Shown here piece after piece: positions 1-8,629 of a stretch of 12,052 bases of DNA; the stretch's first letter is position 1, and the number at the start of each line of letters is the position of its first letter. The stretch covers positions 1 through 12,052 of the forward strand of contig RFHX01000083.1 of the NCBI GenBank assembly GCA_003695725.1. Direction: 5' to 3'. The DNA comes from J061 sp003695725 [NCBI: Candidatus Schekmanbacteria bacterium]. GTDB lineage: Bacteria > Schekmanbacteria > GWA2-38-11. The position numbers were made by a program, and so were the translations under genes. The notes beneath the pieces were generated by a model. The model was not told the DNA's origin. It searched no databases and saw only the letters and a program-made list of their open reading frames with translations.

Positions 1-2250
1 ATATTCGGCTATGAAAAGAATGATATCATCTATTCCTATTTACCCTTGATCCCGGAGGAAATTTTCTCCAATTTGATCGATCTCAAAAATTCTCTCATAA
101 AAAAAGGGAAAGCGGATAAACTCTCAACTCAAAGAATTCTCGAAGACGGCACTCTTTTAGAAGTTGAACTATCTTGTTATATAAAAAATTCTATTGAAAA
201 AGAGGGGAAAACAGCCATTTGCTTTCAACTTGACAAGATTAGGAAATTAAAAGAAATTCAAAGTGCAGAGACTTTATCGAATATCAAAAAATTCAATAGC
301 AAAACTCAAAAAAAAGTGAATGAAAAAAAGGTGCATAAACCGAATATCAATTGCGAAGAGATAATAACCAATTTTCCTGAATCGCTTATTATAATTGATT
401 CTGAGGGGAAAATTACATTTGCAAATGAATATTCTAAAAATTTAACGGGCTATGCTCCCTCAGAATTGATCGATAAACCCTTAAGTTTTCTGACAAATGC
501 TCCTAAGGACGAATTCGAGAAAAAATTTTCCTTTATTCAAAAGAAAGAAGTAAGCCTGCCTGTCAAGATAAAACTTCAAGCAAAAACCGGAGATTCTATA
601 CCTGTTGAAATTCGCTCATCGATTATTCATTCAGAATCCGGAGAAGTTACAGGATTTGCGCTTATGATTAGGGATATCTCTGTACAACAGCAGAGAGATG
701 AACTAATTGACTATCTTCGTGATTATATCGAATCTACGATTGAAAGTCTTGATGATGCTATTATAACTGCCAATGACCAAAATTCAATAATCTATTGGAA
801 TAAGGGCGCTGAAAAGATATTTGGTTACTCCTCTGCTGAAGCAATAGGGAAAAGCATCTTTATGATTTTGCCTGAAGAGGGTAACGGACAGGATGATGAA
901 AGCGCAAGTTATAGTGTAAAAGACAAAAACCTTTTAAGGAAGAGACTGCTTGGAGATGAATCGATACAGATTCAAAGCATAGAAGAGCAATTAGTAAATA
1001 AAAAAGGAGAAAAATTTCCGGCACTTGTTTCCCTTTCTGTTCCATGCGATAAGAAGGGCAATCCAATCATTGGTAATGTGCTGCTAATAAAGGATATAAC
1101 AGAAAGAAAAAAACTGGAAGAACAACTTCTTCATTCAGAAAAACTTGCTTCTCTTGGCTCGATGATTTCAGGAATAACTCACGAACTGAACAATAAACTT
1201 GCACCTATACTTGGCTATTCTCAAATAATCAAGGAGATGAATGTTGATGGCGAATTGTCTGAAATGATTTCCAAGATTGAATTGAGCGCAAAGGGCGCAA
1301 GAAATATAATCCATTCTCTTCTCGGATTTGCAAGGCATAATAAACCTCAGTTTAAGAATGTCAATATAAATGAAATAATTATGCGCGTTGTAAAACTCTT
1401 CAAATACAAGATTGATGTAAGCAATATTAAACTTATACCCCGACTCGACGAAAGCTTGCCTGAAACAATGGCAGATGAGACACAAATAGAGCAAGTTTTT
1501 CTTAATATGATTAACAACTCTTTTCAGGCGTTGTCAGGAAATGAAGGAGAGATAATAATAGAGTCTTCAATAGAAAACAAGTCGATAGTCATAAAAATAT
1601 CCGACAATGGTCCCGGAATTCCAAAAGAAAATTTAAAAAGAATATTTGATCCATTTTTTACAACAAAAGAGCCGCAAATCGGCACAGGATTAGGATTGAG
1701 TTTATGCTACGGAATCATCAACAACCATAAAGGAAGTATTAGTGTAGAGAGCAAACCCTATAAAAAAACAACTTTTACTATAAAACTTCCCATAGTAAAG
1801 ACATCTAAAGCCGCTGAAGTAGAGGAAAAAGAGCAAGGAATTAGTTATCAACAGCAGAAAGAGCAGAAAAAAATTCTTGTCATAGATGATGACTCAATGA
1901 TTAGGGATTTGATTTTTTCTATTTTGAATAAAAAACATAGAGTAGAAATTGCTGATAATGGCAAGACAGCTCTTGAAAAAATCAAAAATTGCACCTATGA
2001 CCTGATTATTTCTGATTTGAGAATGCCGGGAATAGATGGATTTTCTCTCTATAATATATTGAAAGAAAAGAATGCAGGTATAGAAAAGAGTGTAATTTTT
2101 ACTACTGGCGACACTTACGACCCAAAAACCAAAAAGTTTATCGAAGAAACAAAAACCATATGCCTTCCCAAACCATTCAATATAAATGACCTATTGGAGA
2201 TAGTTAATAATTTCTTCAAGAAAAACGAGACAATTCATCAAGCCCAATAA
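1..2250 (+). CDS. Hybrid sensor histidine kinase, multi-PAS with C-terminal receiver (5' partial)
   Basis: The reading frame is open from base 1, and the first codons (IFGYEKNDI...LIPEE) read like the middle of a PAS domain, so the true start is upstream; the TTG at 46 is not it. Counting from the first codon in the window (749 residues visible), the order is: a truncated PAS at about 1-85, PAS at about 124-225, PAS at about 245-370, HisKA with phospho-acceptor His394 (THELNN, codon at 1180), HATPase with N box (NMINNS), G1 (DNGPGIP), F box (FDPFFTT) and G2 (GTGLGLSL), and a receiver at about 624-745. The receiver keeps the acidic pocket (IDDDS), phospho-acceptor Asp672 (SDLRMPG, codon at 2014), the Thr in FTTGD and the Lys in CLPKPF. 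All catalytic residues are present, so the kinase should be active. No membrane segment or output domain is visible. The signal sensed and the partner regulator are unknown. It converges on mfd. Confidence 0.95.
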   Translation: MFGYEKNDIIYSYLPLIPEEIFSNLIDLKNSLIKKGKADKLSTQRILEDGTLLEVELSCYIKNSIEKEGKTAICFQLDKIRKLKEIQSAETLSNIKKFNSKTQKKVNEKKVHKPNINCEEIITNFPESLIIIDSEGKITFANEYSKNLTGYAPSELIDKPLSFLTNAPKDEFEKKFSFIQKKEVSLPVKIKLQAKTGDSIPVEIRSSIIHSESGEVTGFALMIRDISVQQQRDELIDYLRDYIESTIESLDDAIITANDQNSIIYWNKGAEKIFGYSSAEAIGKSIFMILPEEGNGQDDESASYSVKDKNLLRKRLLGDESIQIQSIEEQLVNKKGEKFPALVSLSVPCDKKGNPIIGNVLLIKDITERKKLEEQLLHSEKLASLGSMISGITHELNNKLAPILGYSQIIKEMNVDGELSEMISKIELSAKGARNIIHSLLGFARHNKPQFKNVNINEIIMRVVKLFKYKIDVSNIKLIPRLDESLPETMADETQIEQVFLNMINNSFQALSGNEGEIIIESSIENKSIVIKISDNGPGIPKENLKRIFDPFFTTKEPQIGTGLGLSLCYGIINNHKGSISVESKPYKKTTFTIKLPIVKTSKAAEVEEKEQGISYQQQKEQKKILVIDDDSMIRDLIFSILNKKHRVEIADNGKTALEKIKNCTYDLIISDLRMPGIDGFSLYNILKEKNAGIEKSVIFTTGDTYDPKTKKFIEETKTICLPKPFNINDLLEIVNNFFKKNETIHQAQ

Positions 2251-2284
2251 GTAATGTGATACTTCAAGTAATGTAAAAACATCA
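2251..2284. other. Convergent gap between kinase and mfd stops
   Basis: These 34 nt separate the TAA of the kinase gene from the TAA of mfd on the other strand. No GC-rich hairpin followed by a T-run is visible on either strand, so no intrinsic terminator can be supported. The 9-mer AAGTAATGT occurs twice, at 2249-2257 and 2266-2274. This is probably chance in AT-rich DNA. Confidence 0.5.
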
Positions 2285-5200
2285 TTAGTTCAAATATTCT
2301 ATAAATGAAAGCGCTATTTCTGTTTTATCTTTTCCTAAGTCATCAGCTTTCAAAAGAAGCGAATTTTCATTTCTGAATCTTACTTTGTATTTTTCACAGG
2401 AGAGTATCTTATTGAGCAAGTTTTCCGATGGCTTGAATTGTTTCGAAAAATTAAAGATGATTCCCTCGGAATCTTCTGCTATAGAATCAATGAACATTTC
2501 TCTTCCTTTTATTCTCAAAGCTGCAATAAGAAATAATTTTTCAAAGGATGGGGGCAAAGGGCCGTATTTATCAATAAATTCTTTCTTAAGTTCATCCAAT
2601 TCATTGAAGTCTTCGATTTCAGATATTCTCCTATAGGCAGACACTCGTTTCATTGAATCGGCGATAAAAGAAGTTGGAATGGAAGCATCAGTTTTGAGCT
2701 CAATTTTACATTCTACTCTACGAGCTTCCTCTCCTTTCATTTGGGCAATTGTCTCTCTTATAAGTTTGCAGTATAGGTCGTAGCCAATAGCCGCAATTTG
2801 TCCTGATTGCGCCTCCCCGAGAATATTTCCTCCTCCTCTGATTTCAAGGTCATGCATTGCGACTTTGAAGCCTGACCCAAGATCAGTAGTCTCCTCGATT
2901 ACTCTCAAACGCTTTATTGCGTCCTTCGTCATTGCCTTGTCATGAGGGACAAGAATATAGGCATATGATTGAGTCCGACTTCGCCCTACCCTTCCTCTCA
3001 ATTGATAGAGTTGAGCCAATCCTAATTTGTCTGCACGGTTGATTATAATTGTATTTACAGAAGGAATATCTATACCTGACTCAATAATCGTTGTAGATAG
3101 AAGGAGGTCAAATTTTTTATTGATAAAATCAATCATTATTCTTTCAAGCTCTGATGTTTTCATTTGTCCATGGGCAACGCCAATTTTTATTTCAGGCACA
3201 AGTTTTTCAAGAAAATTCTTCATTGCTTCGATACTTTGCACTCTATTGTGGACAAAATAGATTTGCCCTCCTCTTTCCTTTTCATTTAAAATGCCCTTTC
3301 GTATTATATTTTTGTTGAAGGCAGATACAAATGTTTTTATTGGCAATCGGTCTTCAGGAGGAGTTTCTATAATACTTATATCCCGTATTCCCATCAGTGA
3401 AAATTGAAGAGTGCGCGGAATTGGTGTTGCAGTCAAAGTTAAAACATCTACATCTTTCTTTATATTCTTTAATTTTTCTTTGTGCTTTACTCCAAAGCGA
3501 TGCTCTTCATCTATTATAAGCAATCCAAGGTCACGAAATCTCAATCTGTTTATGACCAAAGCATGGGTGCCGATAACTATATCAATTTTCCCTTCTTCTA
3601 AATCATCGATAATCTTTTTTTGATATTTTTTGGAAACAAAGCGTGAAAACATCTCAATGCGTATTGGAAACCCTGAAAATCTCTCCTGAAAAGTTTTAAA
3701 ATGCTGATGAGCAAGAATTGTTGTAGGTACGAGGACCGCTACCTGCTTTCCGTCCAAAACAGCTTTGAAAGCGGCACGCATTGCAACTTCGGTTTTGCCA
3801 TATCCTACATCTCCACAGATAAGTCTATCCATTGGGACAGGAGATTCCATATCTCTTTTGACCTCTTCAATGGCTTTTGCTTGATGTGGAGTTTCTTCAT
3901 ATTCGAATTTTGATTCAAATTCCCGCAGCCAATTATCGTCAGGTGAAAATGCAAAACCTTTACTCATCTGCCGCAATGCATAAAGTTCGACAAGCTCTTT
4001 CGCAATTGAGTCAATTGCCTTTTGGACTCTTTCCTTTCTTTTGATCCATCCTGTGCCTCCAAGACGATCAATTACCGGCTTCGTCCCTTTTACGCCGATA
4101 TATTTTTGTACGAGATGAAAATTATCGATTGGCACATAAAGTTTTTCTCCTCCAGAATATTCAATCAGGAGAAAATCTATTTGCCGCCCTTCCGTTATCA
4201 TGCTTTGAATGCCTTTAAATATTCCAATACCATATTCAGTATGTACGACATAGTCCCCCTCTTTTAGGGATTCAAAGGTAGATGCCGACTTTACCGGAGT
4301 TACTGTTTTTTTTCTGTAGATTTCTCTTTTTGTTCCAAAAATATCCTTTTCTGTTACAAAGACGAGCCGCAAATCTTCTGAGATAAATCCTTCCGACAGA
4401 AAGCCAATCAAAATTAGAGGAGGTTGTGGGGATTTATAGTCAAATTGGAGAATATCAAACTTTCTTTCTTTCAAAAATCCAATGGACAGATTATAATCCA
4501 TAAACATCTTGATCAGTCTTTCACCCCTTGCTTTTGAAGCCGCCGATATGAAAACAGCAAATCCTTCATCACGATATTTTTTTATCTCCTTTGCTACAGA
4601 ATAAAACCTGTCAGTCCTTTTTAATTCATCTATATGAAGGAAATCTGTATGCTTGATATCAACTTTGATGCTGTTTTCATCTGAAGGTATAGGCGAAAGA
4701 TTAATCTCATCAAAATTTAAAAGTTTTTCATTGACTGCTTCTTTATTCAAAGCCAATTCATCCAACTCAAGAGACGGAATTCCTCTCCTGATATTCTCTT
4801 CTCTTGCTATTTCATAGTTTTTGTAGTTTTCATCGATGGTTTTCAAAATGGATTTTTTATCATCAAGAATAATGAGAGCATCTTCTGAAAAATAATCAAA
4901 CAAGCTACTTTTAGATGAATAAAAAAGGGGGAGATAATTTTCTATTCCCTGAAAATACTCACCTTCTTCAATAAGTCTCAAGATTTTTTTAGCGTAATTG
5001 GTTTCAATAAGTTCAGGAAATTTTGATAAGAATTTTTCTTTAAGCATATAATATTTTTCATCATATACCACTTCTCTTACCGGCAGGATCGAAGCAGTCA
5101 ATATCTTTCGCAATGATTTTTGTGTAAATTGGTCAAACTCCCTGATTGACGCAACTTCATCTCCGAATAATTCAATTCGCACCGGATATTCATAGTTCCC

Positions 5201-5764
5201 TGAAAAAAAATCTATAATTCCCCCTCTGACACTGAATTCGCCTCTTTGTTCAACAAAATCTCTTCTTTTATATCCTGTGCTAATCAAATAATGAATCAAT
5301 TCATCACGGTCTATTAAATCTCCTGTATCAATTTCTCTGAATTTATCTTCCAAATATTCTTTTGGCATCAAGAAAAGCTGTAACGATGAAGGCACTGTAA
5401 TAAATATGCCCTTTCCTTTAATCATTTCCAAAAGGCATTCAATCCTTTGTGACGCTATTTCTTGGTCTGGCGAGAATTCTTCATAAATATCTGTATCTCT
5501 TGGCGGGAAATAGTGAACTTTTAAATCCTTTTCTCTATTTTGATTGAAAAAATATTCTTTAAAGAACAAAATGTCTTCATAAAAAGATTTTGCCTTCTCT
5601 TCGTTTTGTGCAATATAGATGATTTGTTTATCTTTGTGATGGAACCAGGACAATAGGAGTGCAAATGACGCCCCTGTCAAGCCGCATATTTCACTTTTTT
5701 TAGGGGCCGATGATTCAAGGATATTTTTGATCTTTTCGAATATTTCTGAGAACTTGGCTTCCAT
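2285..5764 (-). CDS. mfd: Transcription-repair coupling factor Mfd
   Basis: Mfd is a DNA translocase that removes RNA polymerase stalled at lesions and recruits UvrA for nucleotide-excision repair. The 1159 residues match the usual full length (about 1150). Visible in order: a UvrB-like N-terminal region (PPRDTDIYEEFSPD near 87-100; GEFSVRGGIIDFF near 175-187), the RNA-polymerase-interaction module starting near 500 (GDYVVHTEYGIGIFKG), Walker A GDVGYGKTE at 651-659, the DEEH box at 752-755, TATPIPRTL at 778-786, motif VI QLRGRVGRSR at 921-930, the RecG/Mfd-type TRG segment (DLEIRGGGNILG, 972-983), and a C-terminal TRCF domain to the end. No key motif is missing. The ATG at 5764 lies 9 nt after the trpS stop. 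A GAGGT at 5776-5780, overlapping the trpS stop codon, is a possible ribosome site with a long 11-nt spacer. It is the last gene of the minus-strand cluster, so translational coupling to trpS is likely. Confidence 0.98.
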   Translation of the reverse strand: MEAKFSEIFEKIKNILESSAPKKSEICGLTGASFALLLSWFHHKDKQIIYIAQNEEKAKSFYEDILFFKEYFFNQNREKDLKVHYFPPRDTDIYEEFSPDQEIASQRIECLLEMIKGKGIFITVPSSLQLFLMPKEYLEDKFREIDTGDLIDRDELIHYLISTGYKRRDFVEQRGEFSVRGGIIDFFSGNYEYPVRIELFGDEVASIREFDQFTQKSLRKILTASILPVREVVYDEKYYMLKEKFLSKFPELIETNYAKKILRLIEEGEYFQGIENYLPLFYSSKSSLFDYFSEDALIILDDKKSILKTIDENYKNYEIAREENIRRGIPSLELDELALNKEAVNEKLLNFDEINLSPIPSDENSIKVDIKHTDFLHIDELKRTDRFYSVAKEIKKYRDEGFAVFISAASKARGERLIKMFMDYNLSIGFLKERKFDILQFDYKSPQPPLILIGFLSEGFISEDLRLVFVTEKDIFGTKREIYRKKTVTPVKSASTFESLKEGDYVVHTEYGIGIFKGIQSMITEGRQIDFLLIEYSGGEKLYVPIDNFHLVQKYIGVKGTKPVIDRLGGTGWIKRKERVQKAIDSIAKELVELYALRQMSKGFAFSPDDNWLREFESKFEYEETPHQAKAIEEVKRDMESPVPMDRLICGDVGYGKTEVAMRAAFKAVLDGKQVAVLVPTTILAHQHFKTFQERFSGFPIRIEMFSRFVSKKYQKKIIDDLEEGKIDIVIGTHALVINRLRFRDLGLLIIDEEHRFGVKHKEKLKNIKKDVDVLTLTATPIPRTLQFSLMGIRDISIIETPPEDRLPIKTFVSAFNKNIIRKGILNEKERGGQIYFVHNRVQSIEAMKNFLEKLVPEIKIGVAHGQMKTSELERIMIDFINKKFDLLLSTTIIESGIDIPSVNTIIINRADKLGLAQLYQLRGRVGRSRTQSYAYILVPHDKAMTKDAIKRLRVIEETTDLGSGFKVAMHDLEIRGGGNILGEAQSGQIAAIGYDLYCKLIRETIAQMKGEEARRVECKIELKTDASIPTSFIADSMKRVSAYRRISEIEDFNELDELKKEFIDKYGPLPPSFEKLFLIAALRIKGREMFIDSIAEDSEGIIFNFSKQFKPSENLLNKILSCEKYKVRFRNENSLLLKADDLGKDKTEIALSFIEYLN

Positions 5765-5773
5765 AACATATGG

Positions 5774-6769
5774 CTACCTCAATTTCATAACATTCCTCAC
5801 TTTTTCCATCATTTTTTCTGCTTCATTATATGCTCTCTCTTTCCCTTTTTTGCGAATAGAAGATATCTGTTCTCTATCAGATGAAATTTTTGCCCGCTTC
5901 TCTGAATATTCAACAAAAAACTCTTCGATATTATTAAATAGAATTTTTTTGCAATCGACACAACCTATAGAAGCATCTTTGCAGGAGTCTTCAATTTTTT
6001 TGACTTCCTCACTTTTGCTGAAAACTTTGTGATAGGCATAGACTGGACATACCTCTGGATTGCCGGGATCATTTCTTCTCACGCGTTGAGGGTCTGTTAC
6101 CATTGTTTTTATCTTTTTCTCGATTTCCTCAGGCGAATCAGCAAGATAGATACAGTTATCGAAGCTTTTACTCATTTTTCTTCCATCTGTTCCGGGAAGT
6201 TTTGGAGTAGAAGTTAGAAGCGGCTGAGGTTCAATGAAAACTGTCTCCCCATAAATAAAATTAAACCTTCTTGCAATTTCTCTTGCCAGTTCAATATGAG
6301 GCACTTGATCTATTCCTACTGGAACAACATCTGCTGAATACAAAAGAATATCTGCAGTTTGCAAAAGGGGATAACCAAGAAAACCATAAGTTGATAAGTC
6401 TCTGTTTGATAAATTTTCCTTTGTCTCCTTATAAGAAGGGACCCTTTCCAACCATGGAATTGGAGTTATCATTGATAAAAGGAGATGAAGTTCAGAATGC
6501 TGAAGGACATCCGATTGGACAAAAATCGTTGCTTTCTCAGGATCGATTCCTGCCGCAAGCCAATCGATAATCATTTCGTCTGTATATTTTCTTATATTTG
6601 AAGCATCCTGATATTCAGTTGTCAAGGCATGCCAATCTGCTACGAAATAGAAACAATCATCATTTATCTGCATCTTTTTCCAATTTTCCAAAACTCCTAT
6701 ATAATGACCTAAATGAAGATTTCCAGTCGGTCTCATTCCACTTAATACTCTTCTTTTCCCTTTGCTCAT
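5774..6769 (-). CDS. trpS: Tryptophanyl-tRNA synthetase with a probable [4Fe-4S] cysteine motif
   Basis: A class I aminoacyl-tRNA synthetase that charges tRNA-Trp in the cytoplasm. From the ATG at 6769 it is 331 aa (E. coli 334). It shows the HIGH-like motif HLGH at 19-22, the typical opening RRVLSGMRPTGNLHLGHY, and KMSKS at 198-202. I chose 6769 because GGAG at 6776-6779 sits 6 nt upstream and the protein then begins as family members usually do. Longer options are ATG 6781 and TTG 6799, the latter overlapping the preceding gene. In the C-terminal anticodon-binding region four cysteines lie at 241, 263, 270 and 273 (C-x21-C-x6-C-x2-C). Thermotoga maritima TrpRS binds a [4Fe-4S] cluster through C-x22-C-x6-C-x2-C, so a cluster is inferred here. 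It lies 16 nt after the protease gene and 9 nt before mfd. Confidence 0.97.
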   Translation of the reverse strand: MSKGKRRVLSGMRPTGNLHLGHYIGVLENWKKMQINDDCFYFVADWHALTTEYQDASNIRKYTDEMIIDWLAAGIDPEKATIFVQSDVLQHSELHLLLSMITPIPWLERVPSYKETKENLSNRDLSTYGFLGYPLLQTADILLYSADVVPVGIDQVPHIELAREIARRFNFIYGETVFIEPQPLLTSTPKLPGTDGRKMSKSFDNCIYLADSPEEIEKKIKTMVTDPQRVRRNDPGNPEVCPVYAYHKVFSKSEEVKKIEDSCKDASIGCVDCKKILFNNIEEFFVEYSEKRAKISSDREQISSIRKKGKERAYNEAEKMMEKVRNVMKLR

Positions 6770-6775
6770 TTTTTT

Positions 6776-6779
6776 CTCC
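6776..6779 (-). promoter_or_regulatory. Ribosome binding site deciding the trpS start
   Basis: On the minus strand GGAG is followed by six A residues and then the ATG at 6769. This is the best-spaced Shine-Dalgarno match among the three possible trpS starts (TTG 6799, ATG 6781, ATG 6769), and it supports the shortest protein. It lies in the 16-nt gap after the protease gene's stop codon (6786-6788). Confidence 0.6.
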
Positions 6780-6785
6780 ATTTCT

Positions 6786-7436
6786 TTAACTGACTCCAAT
6801 AAGTGAAAAAATTAAATTGCTCAGTGGTGTAATAATCATACCTAACACATTTGTAAAGAATAGAGCCATAATTATTATAAAACCATAAGGCCTGAGTCTT
6901 TCATAGGCAATGGCTTTTGATGGCGGCAAAAGTCCTAAAAGAACACCGCTTCCATCGAGAGGAAAGACAGGAATCATATTGAAAATTGCAAGTATCACAT
7001 TGATTCTGATACTCATATAAATAAAAATCATCAATGGCTCTATTATTTTTGAATTATTTAAAACACTGGACGAGTTGACTGAATGAATAAATAATTTGAA
7101 TATAATGGCAAAGATTATGGCAAGCATAAGATTGCTCAAAGGTCCTGCAAAGGAAATCCACAAATTGTCTTTTCTGGGGTTTTTGAGATTTCTTATATCT
7201 ACGGGTACTGGTTTTGCCCAACCAATCAAAAATCCGCTTCCTGAAACAAGAATGAGCAAAGGAAGGATTAAAGTTCCTATTGGGTCAATATGAGGAATAG
7301 GGTTTATGGTCATTCTTCCCATCCGTTTTGCAGTATCATCTCCAAAGTAGTTGGCGCTCAGTGCATGGAAGCATTCATGGACAGATATAGAAAGAAGAAG
7401 CGCCATAAAACTTACAATTGAATATGAAAGATTCAT
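6786..7436 (-). CDS. M50 family site-2-protease-like membrane metalloprotease
   Basis: A small integral-membrane zinc protease (216 aa from ATG 7436) of the site-2 protease M50 group. HECFH at 20-24 is the zinc-binding HExxH in the first membrane segment, and NMIPVFPLDG at 153-162 supplies the third ligand, Asp161. Other conserved signatures are NPIPHIDPIGT at 45-55, GWAKPVPV at 72-79 and FAGPLSN at 96-102. Hydrophobic stretches at about 5-20, 54-72, 92-118, 132-158 and 185-214 fit a multi-pass fold. No PDZ or CBS domain is present, so this is the minimal form, and its substrate is unknown. A longer reading from TTG 7490 would overlap pheA by about 50 nt and add residues before the first membrane helix, so I prefer the ATG 2 nt after the pheA stop. 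No clear ribosome site precedes it, which suggests translational coupling to pheA. Confidence 0.93.
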   Translation of the reverse strand: MNLSYSIVSFMALLLSISVHECFHALSANYFGDDTAKRMGRMTINPIPHIDPIGTLILPLLILVSGSGFLIGWAKPVPVDIRNLKNPRKDNLWISFAGPLSNLMLAIIFAIIFKLFIHSVNSSSVLNNSKIIEPLMIFIYMSIRINVILAIFNMIPVFPLDGSGVLLGLLPPSKAIAYERLRPYGFIIIMALFFTNVLGMIITPLSNLIFSLIGVS

Positions 7437-7438
7437 TT

Positions 7439-8515
7439 TTAGTCGAGAGAACCCTTTGGATATGACCCAAGAATATTGAGAAAAAGACAATTTGCCTCGA
7501 GCTTTGCAAGCGCTCTCTTCACAGCCCTATTCTCAATGTGTCCCAAGAAATCTATATAGAATATATACTCCCATGGCTTTTTTTTCGATGGCCTCGATTC
7601 AATCTTTGTCAAACTTATTCGATTTTCTGAAAAAAAGGAAAGAGCATCATGCAAAGCCCCTGCCCTATCATTCACTGCAAAAATAATCGAAGTTTTATCC
7701 TTTCCTGTTTTTTCATTGATTTCTTTTCCCAAAATTAGAAACCTTGTAAAATTATTGACACTATCTTCAATATGCTCATAAACAGGTTTTAGATTATAGA
7801 TGTCACTAGCCATTTTACTTGCAATGGCGCCCTTGGTTTTATCCTTTGAAGCAATTTTTGCAGCCATAGAGGTGCTTGACACCGTTTCAATTTTGACTGA
7901 GGGCATATTTTTTGTTAGCCATTCCCTGCATTGCGCTATTGGTTGGGGATGGCTAACGATTGTTTTTATATCTTCCGCTTTACCTGTAATATTCATTAAG
8001 TTATGGTTTATCTTCAAAAAAATCTCTCCGGTAATTTTCAGCGAAAATTCGAGAAAAAGATCGAGAGTTTCATTCACCGTTCCTTCATAGGAGTTTTCAA
8101 TCGGGACAACTCCAAAAGAAGCACTCCCCTTCTCAACATCTTCAAAGACATCCTTTAAAAAAAGTTTAGGAACAACATTGGAAGATTTGCCGAAATGCTT
8201 TATGCTTGCTAAATGGGAAAAGGATGCCTCCGGGCCTAAGCAGGAAATTACGATAGGCGCTTCAAGAGAGCGGGTTGCCGATATTATCTCTTTGAAGATT
8301 CCCTTCATCACTGACGAGGAAAAGGGTCCCGGATTTTCTTTTTCAATTCTTTTCAAAATTTCCTCTTCACGGTGAGGAACAAGAATCCTGCTGTTGTTTT
8401 TTTTCTTGATATTCCCTATTTGTCTGGCAATTTTGCCTCTTTCACTTAGAAGTCTCAAAATTTTTGAATCAATAGCATCTATTTTTTTTCGTAAATCCTC
8501 AATTTTGTTTTTCAT
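7439..8515 (-). CDS. pheA: Bifunctional chorismate mutase / prephenate dehydratase (P-protein)
   Basis: Converts chorismate to prephenate and prephenate to phenylpyruvate, committing carbon to phenylalanine. It is 358 aa with three modules: an AroQ-type chorismate mutase at about 1-85 (DLRKKIDAIDSKILRLLSER, a helical start typical of the family); prephenate dehydratase at about 88-263, with CLGPEASFSHLA, GVVPIENSYEGTV, SHPQPIAQC and the catalytic-Thr motif NFTRFLIL (Thr257); and a C-terminal ACT domain at about 275-355 with GALHDAL and ESRPSKKKPWEY. The GALx and ESRP motifs are those that bind phenylalanine for feedback inhibition, so allosteric control is inferred. The ATG at 8515 begins the protein as expected, but only a weak ribosome site is visible. 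It is the first gene of the minus-strand cluster, and its promoter should lie in the 114-nt divergent region. No leader peptide or attenuator hairpin was seen. Confidence 0.97.
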   Translation of the reverse strand: MKNKIEDLRKKIDAIDSKILRLLSERGKIARQIGNIKKKNNSRILVPHREEEILKRIEKENPGPFSSSVMKGIFKEIISATRSLEAPIVISCLGPEASFSHLASIKHFGKSSNVVPKLFLKDVFEDVEKGSASFGVVPIENSYEGTVNETLDLFLEFSLKITGEIFLKINHNLMNITGKAEDIKTIVSHPQPIAQCREWLTKNMPSVKIETVSSTSMAAKIASKDKTKGAIASKMASDIYNLKPVYEHIEDSVNNFTRFLILGKEINEKTGKDKTSIIFAVNDRAGALHDALSFFSENRISLTKIESRPSKKKPWEYIFYIDFLGHIENRAVKRALAKLEANCLFLNILGSYPKGSLD

Positions 8516-8629
8516 CTGTCTTATAAAAATAATATGTAATATATGACTTTATCTTTATCATTAAAATAGCTATGTTACAAAATTTATATACCAAATTCTT
8601 TTTCTATTAAAGCATTTTCTTAAAGGAAT
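8516..8629. promoter_or_regulatory. Divergent intergenic region between pheA and the BPL_N-like gene
   Basis: This is the only divergent gap in the window, so promoters for both the pheA cluster and the plus-strand pair are expected here. It is very AT-rich, and many weak -10-like hexamers occur on both strands. I cannot single out a -35/-10 pair with confidence. An imperfect 16-nt palindrome, TAAAATAGCTATGTTA, lies near the middle (8562-8577) and could be an operator. No riboswitch or attenuator structure was seen. Confidence 0.5.

Noticed and set aside
46-48. TTG at 46 as the start of the histidine kinase
   Set aside because: The frame is open to base 1, and the preceding codons continue a PAS domain, so the gene enters from outside the window.
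2249-2274. Direct repeat AAGTAATGT at the kinase/mfd convergent junction
   Set aside because: Nine nucleotides in AT-rich sequence with only two copies, no associated mobile gene and no target-site structure. Chance is the simplest explanation.
2385-4267. Several plus-strand open frames of 70-83 codons opposite mfd
   Set aside because: They lie antisense to a fully conserved Mfd sequence, show no recognisable motifs, and are expected as shadows of the real gene.
6770-6799. Longer TrpRS starts at TTG 6799 or ATG 6781
   Set aside because: The ATG at 6769 has a well-spaced GGAG and begins the protein as in other TrpRS. The extra ten residues are not family-like.
7437-7490. Longer N-terminus of the M50 protease from TTG 7490
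   Set aside because: It would overlap pheA by about 50 nt and add residues before the first membrane helix. The ATG at 7436 gives the usual family start.
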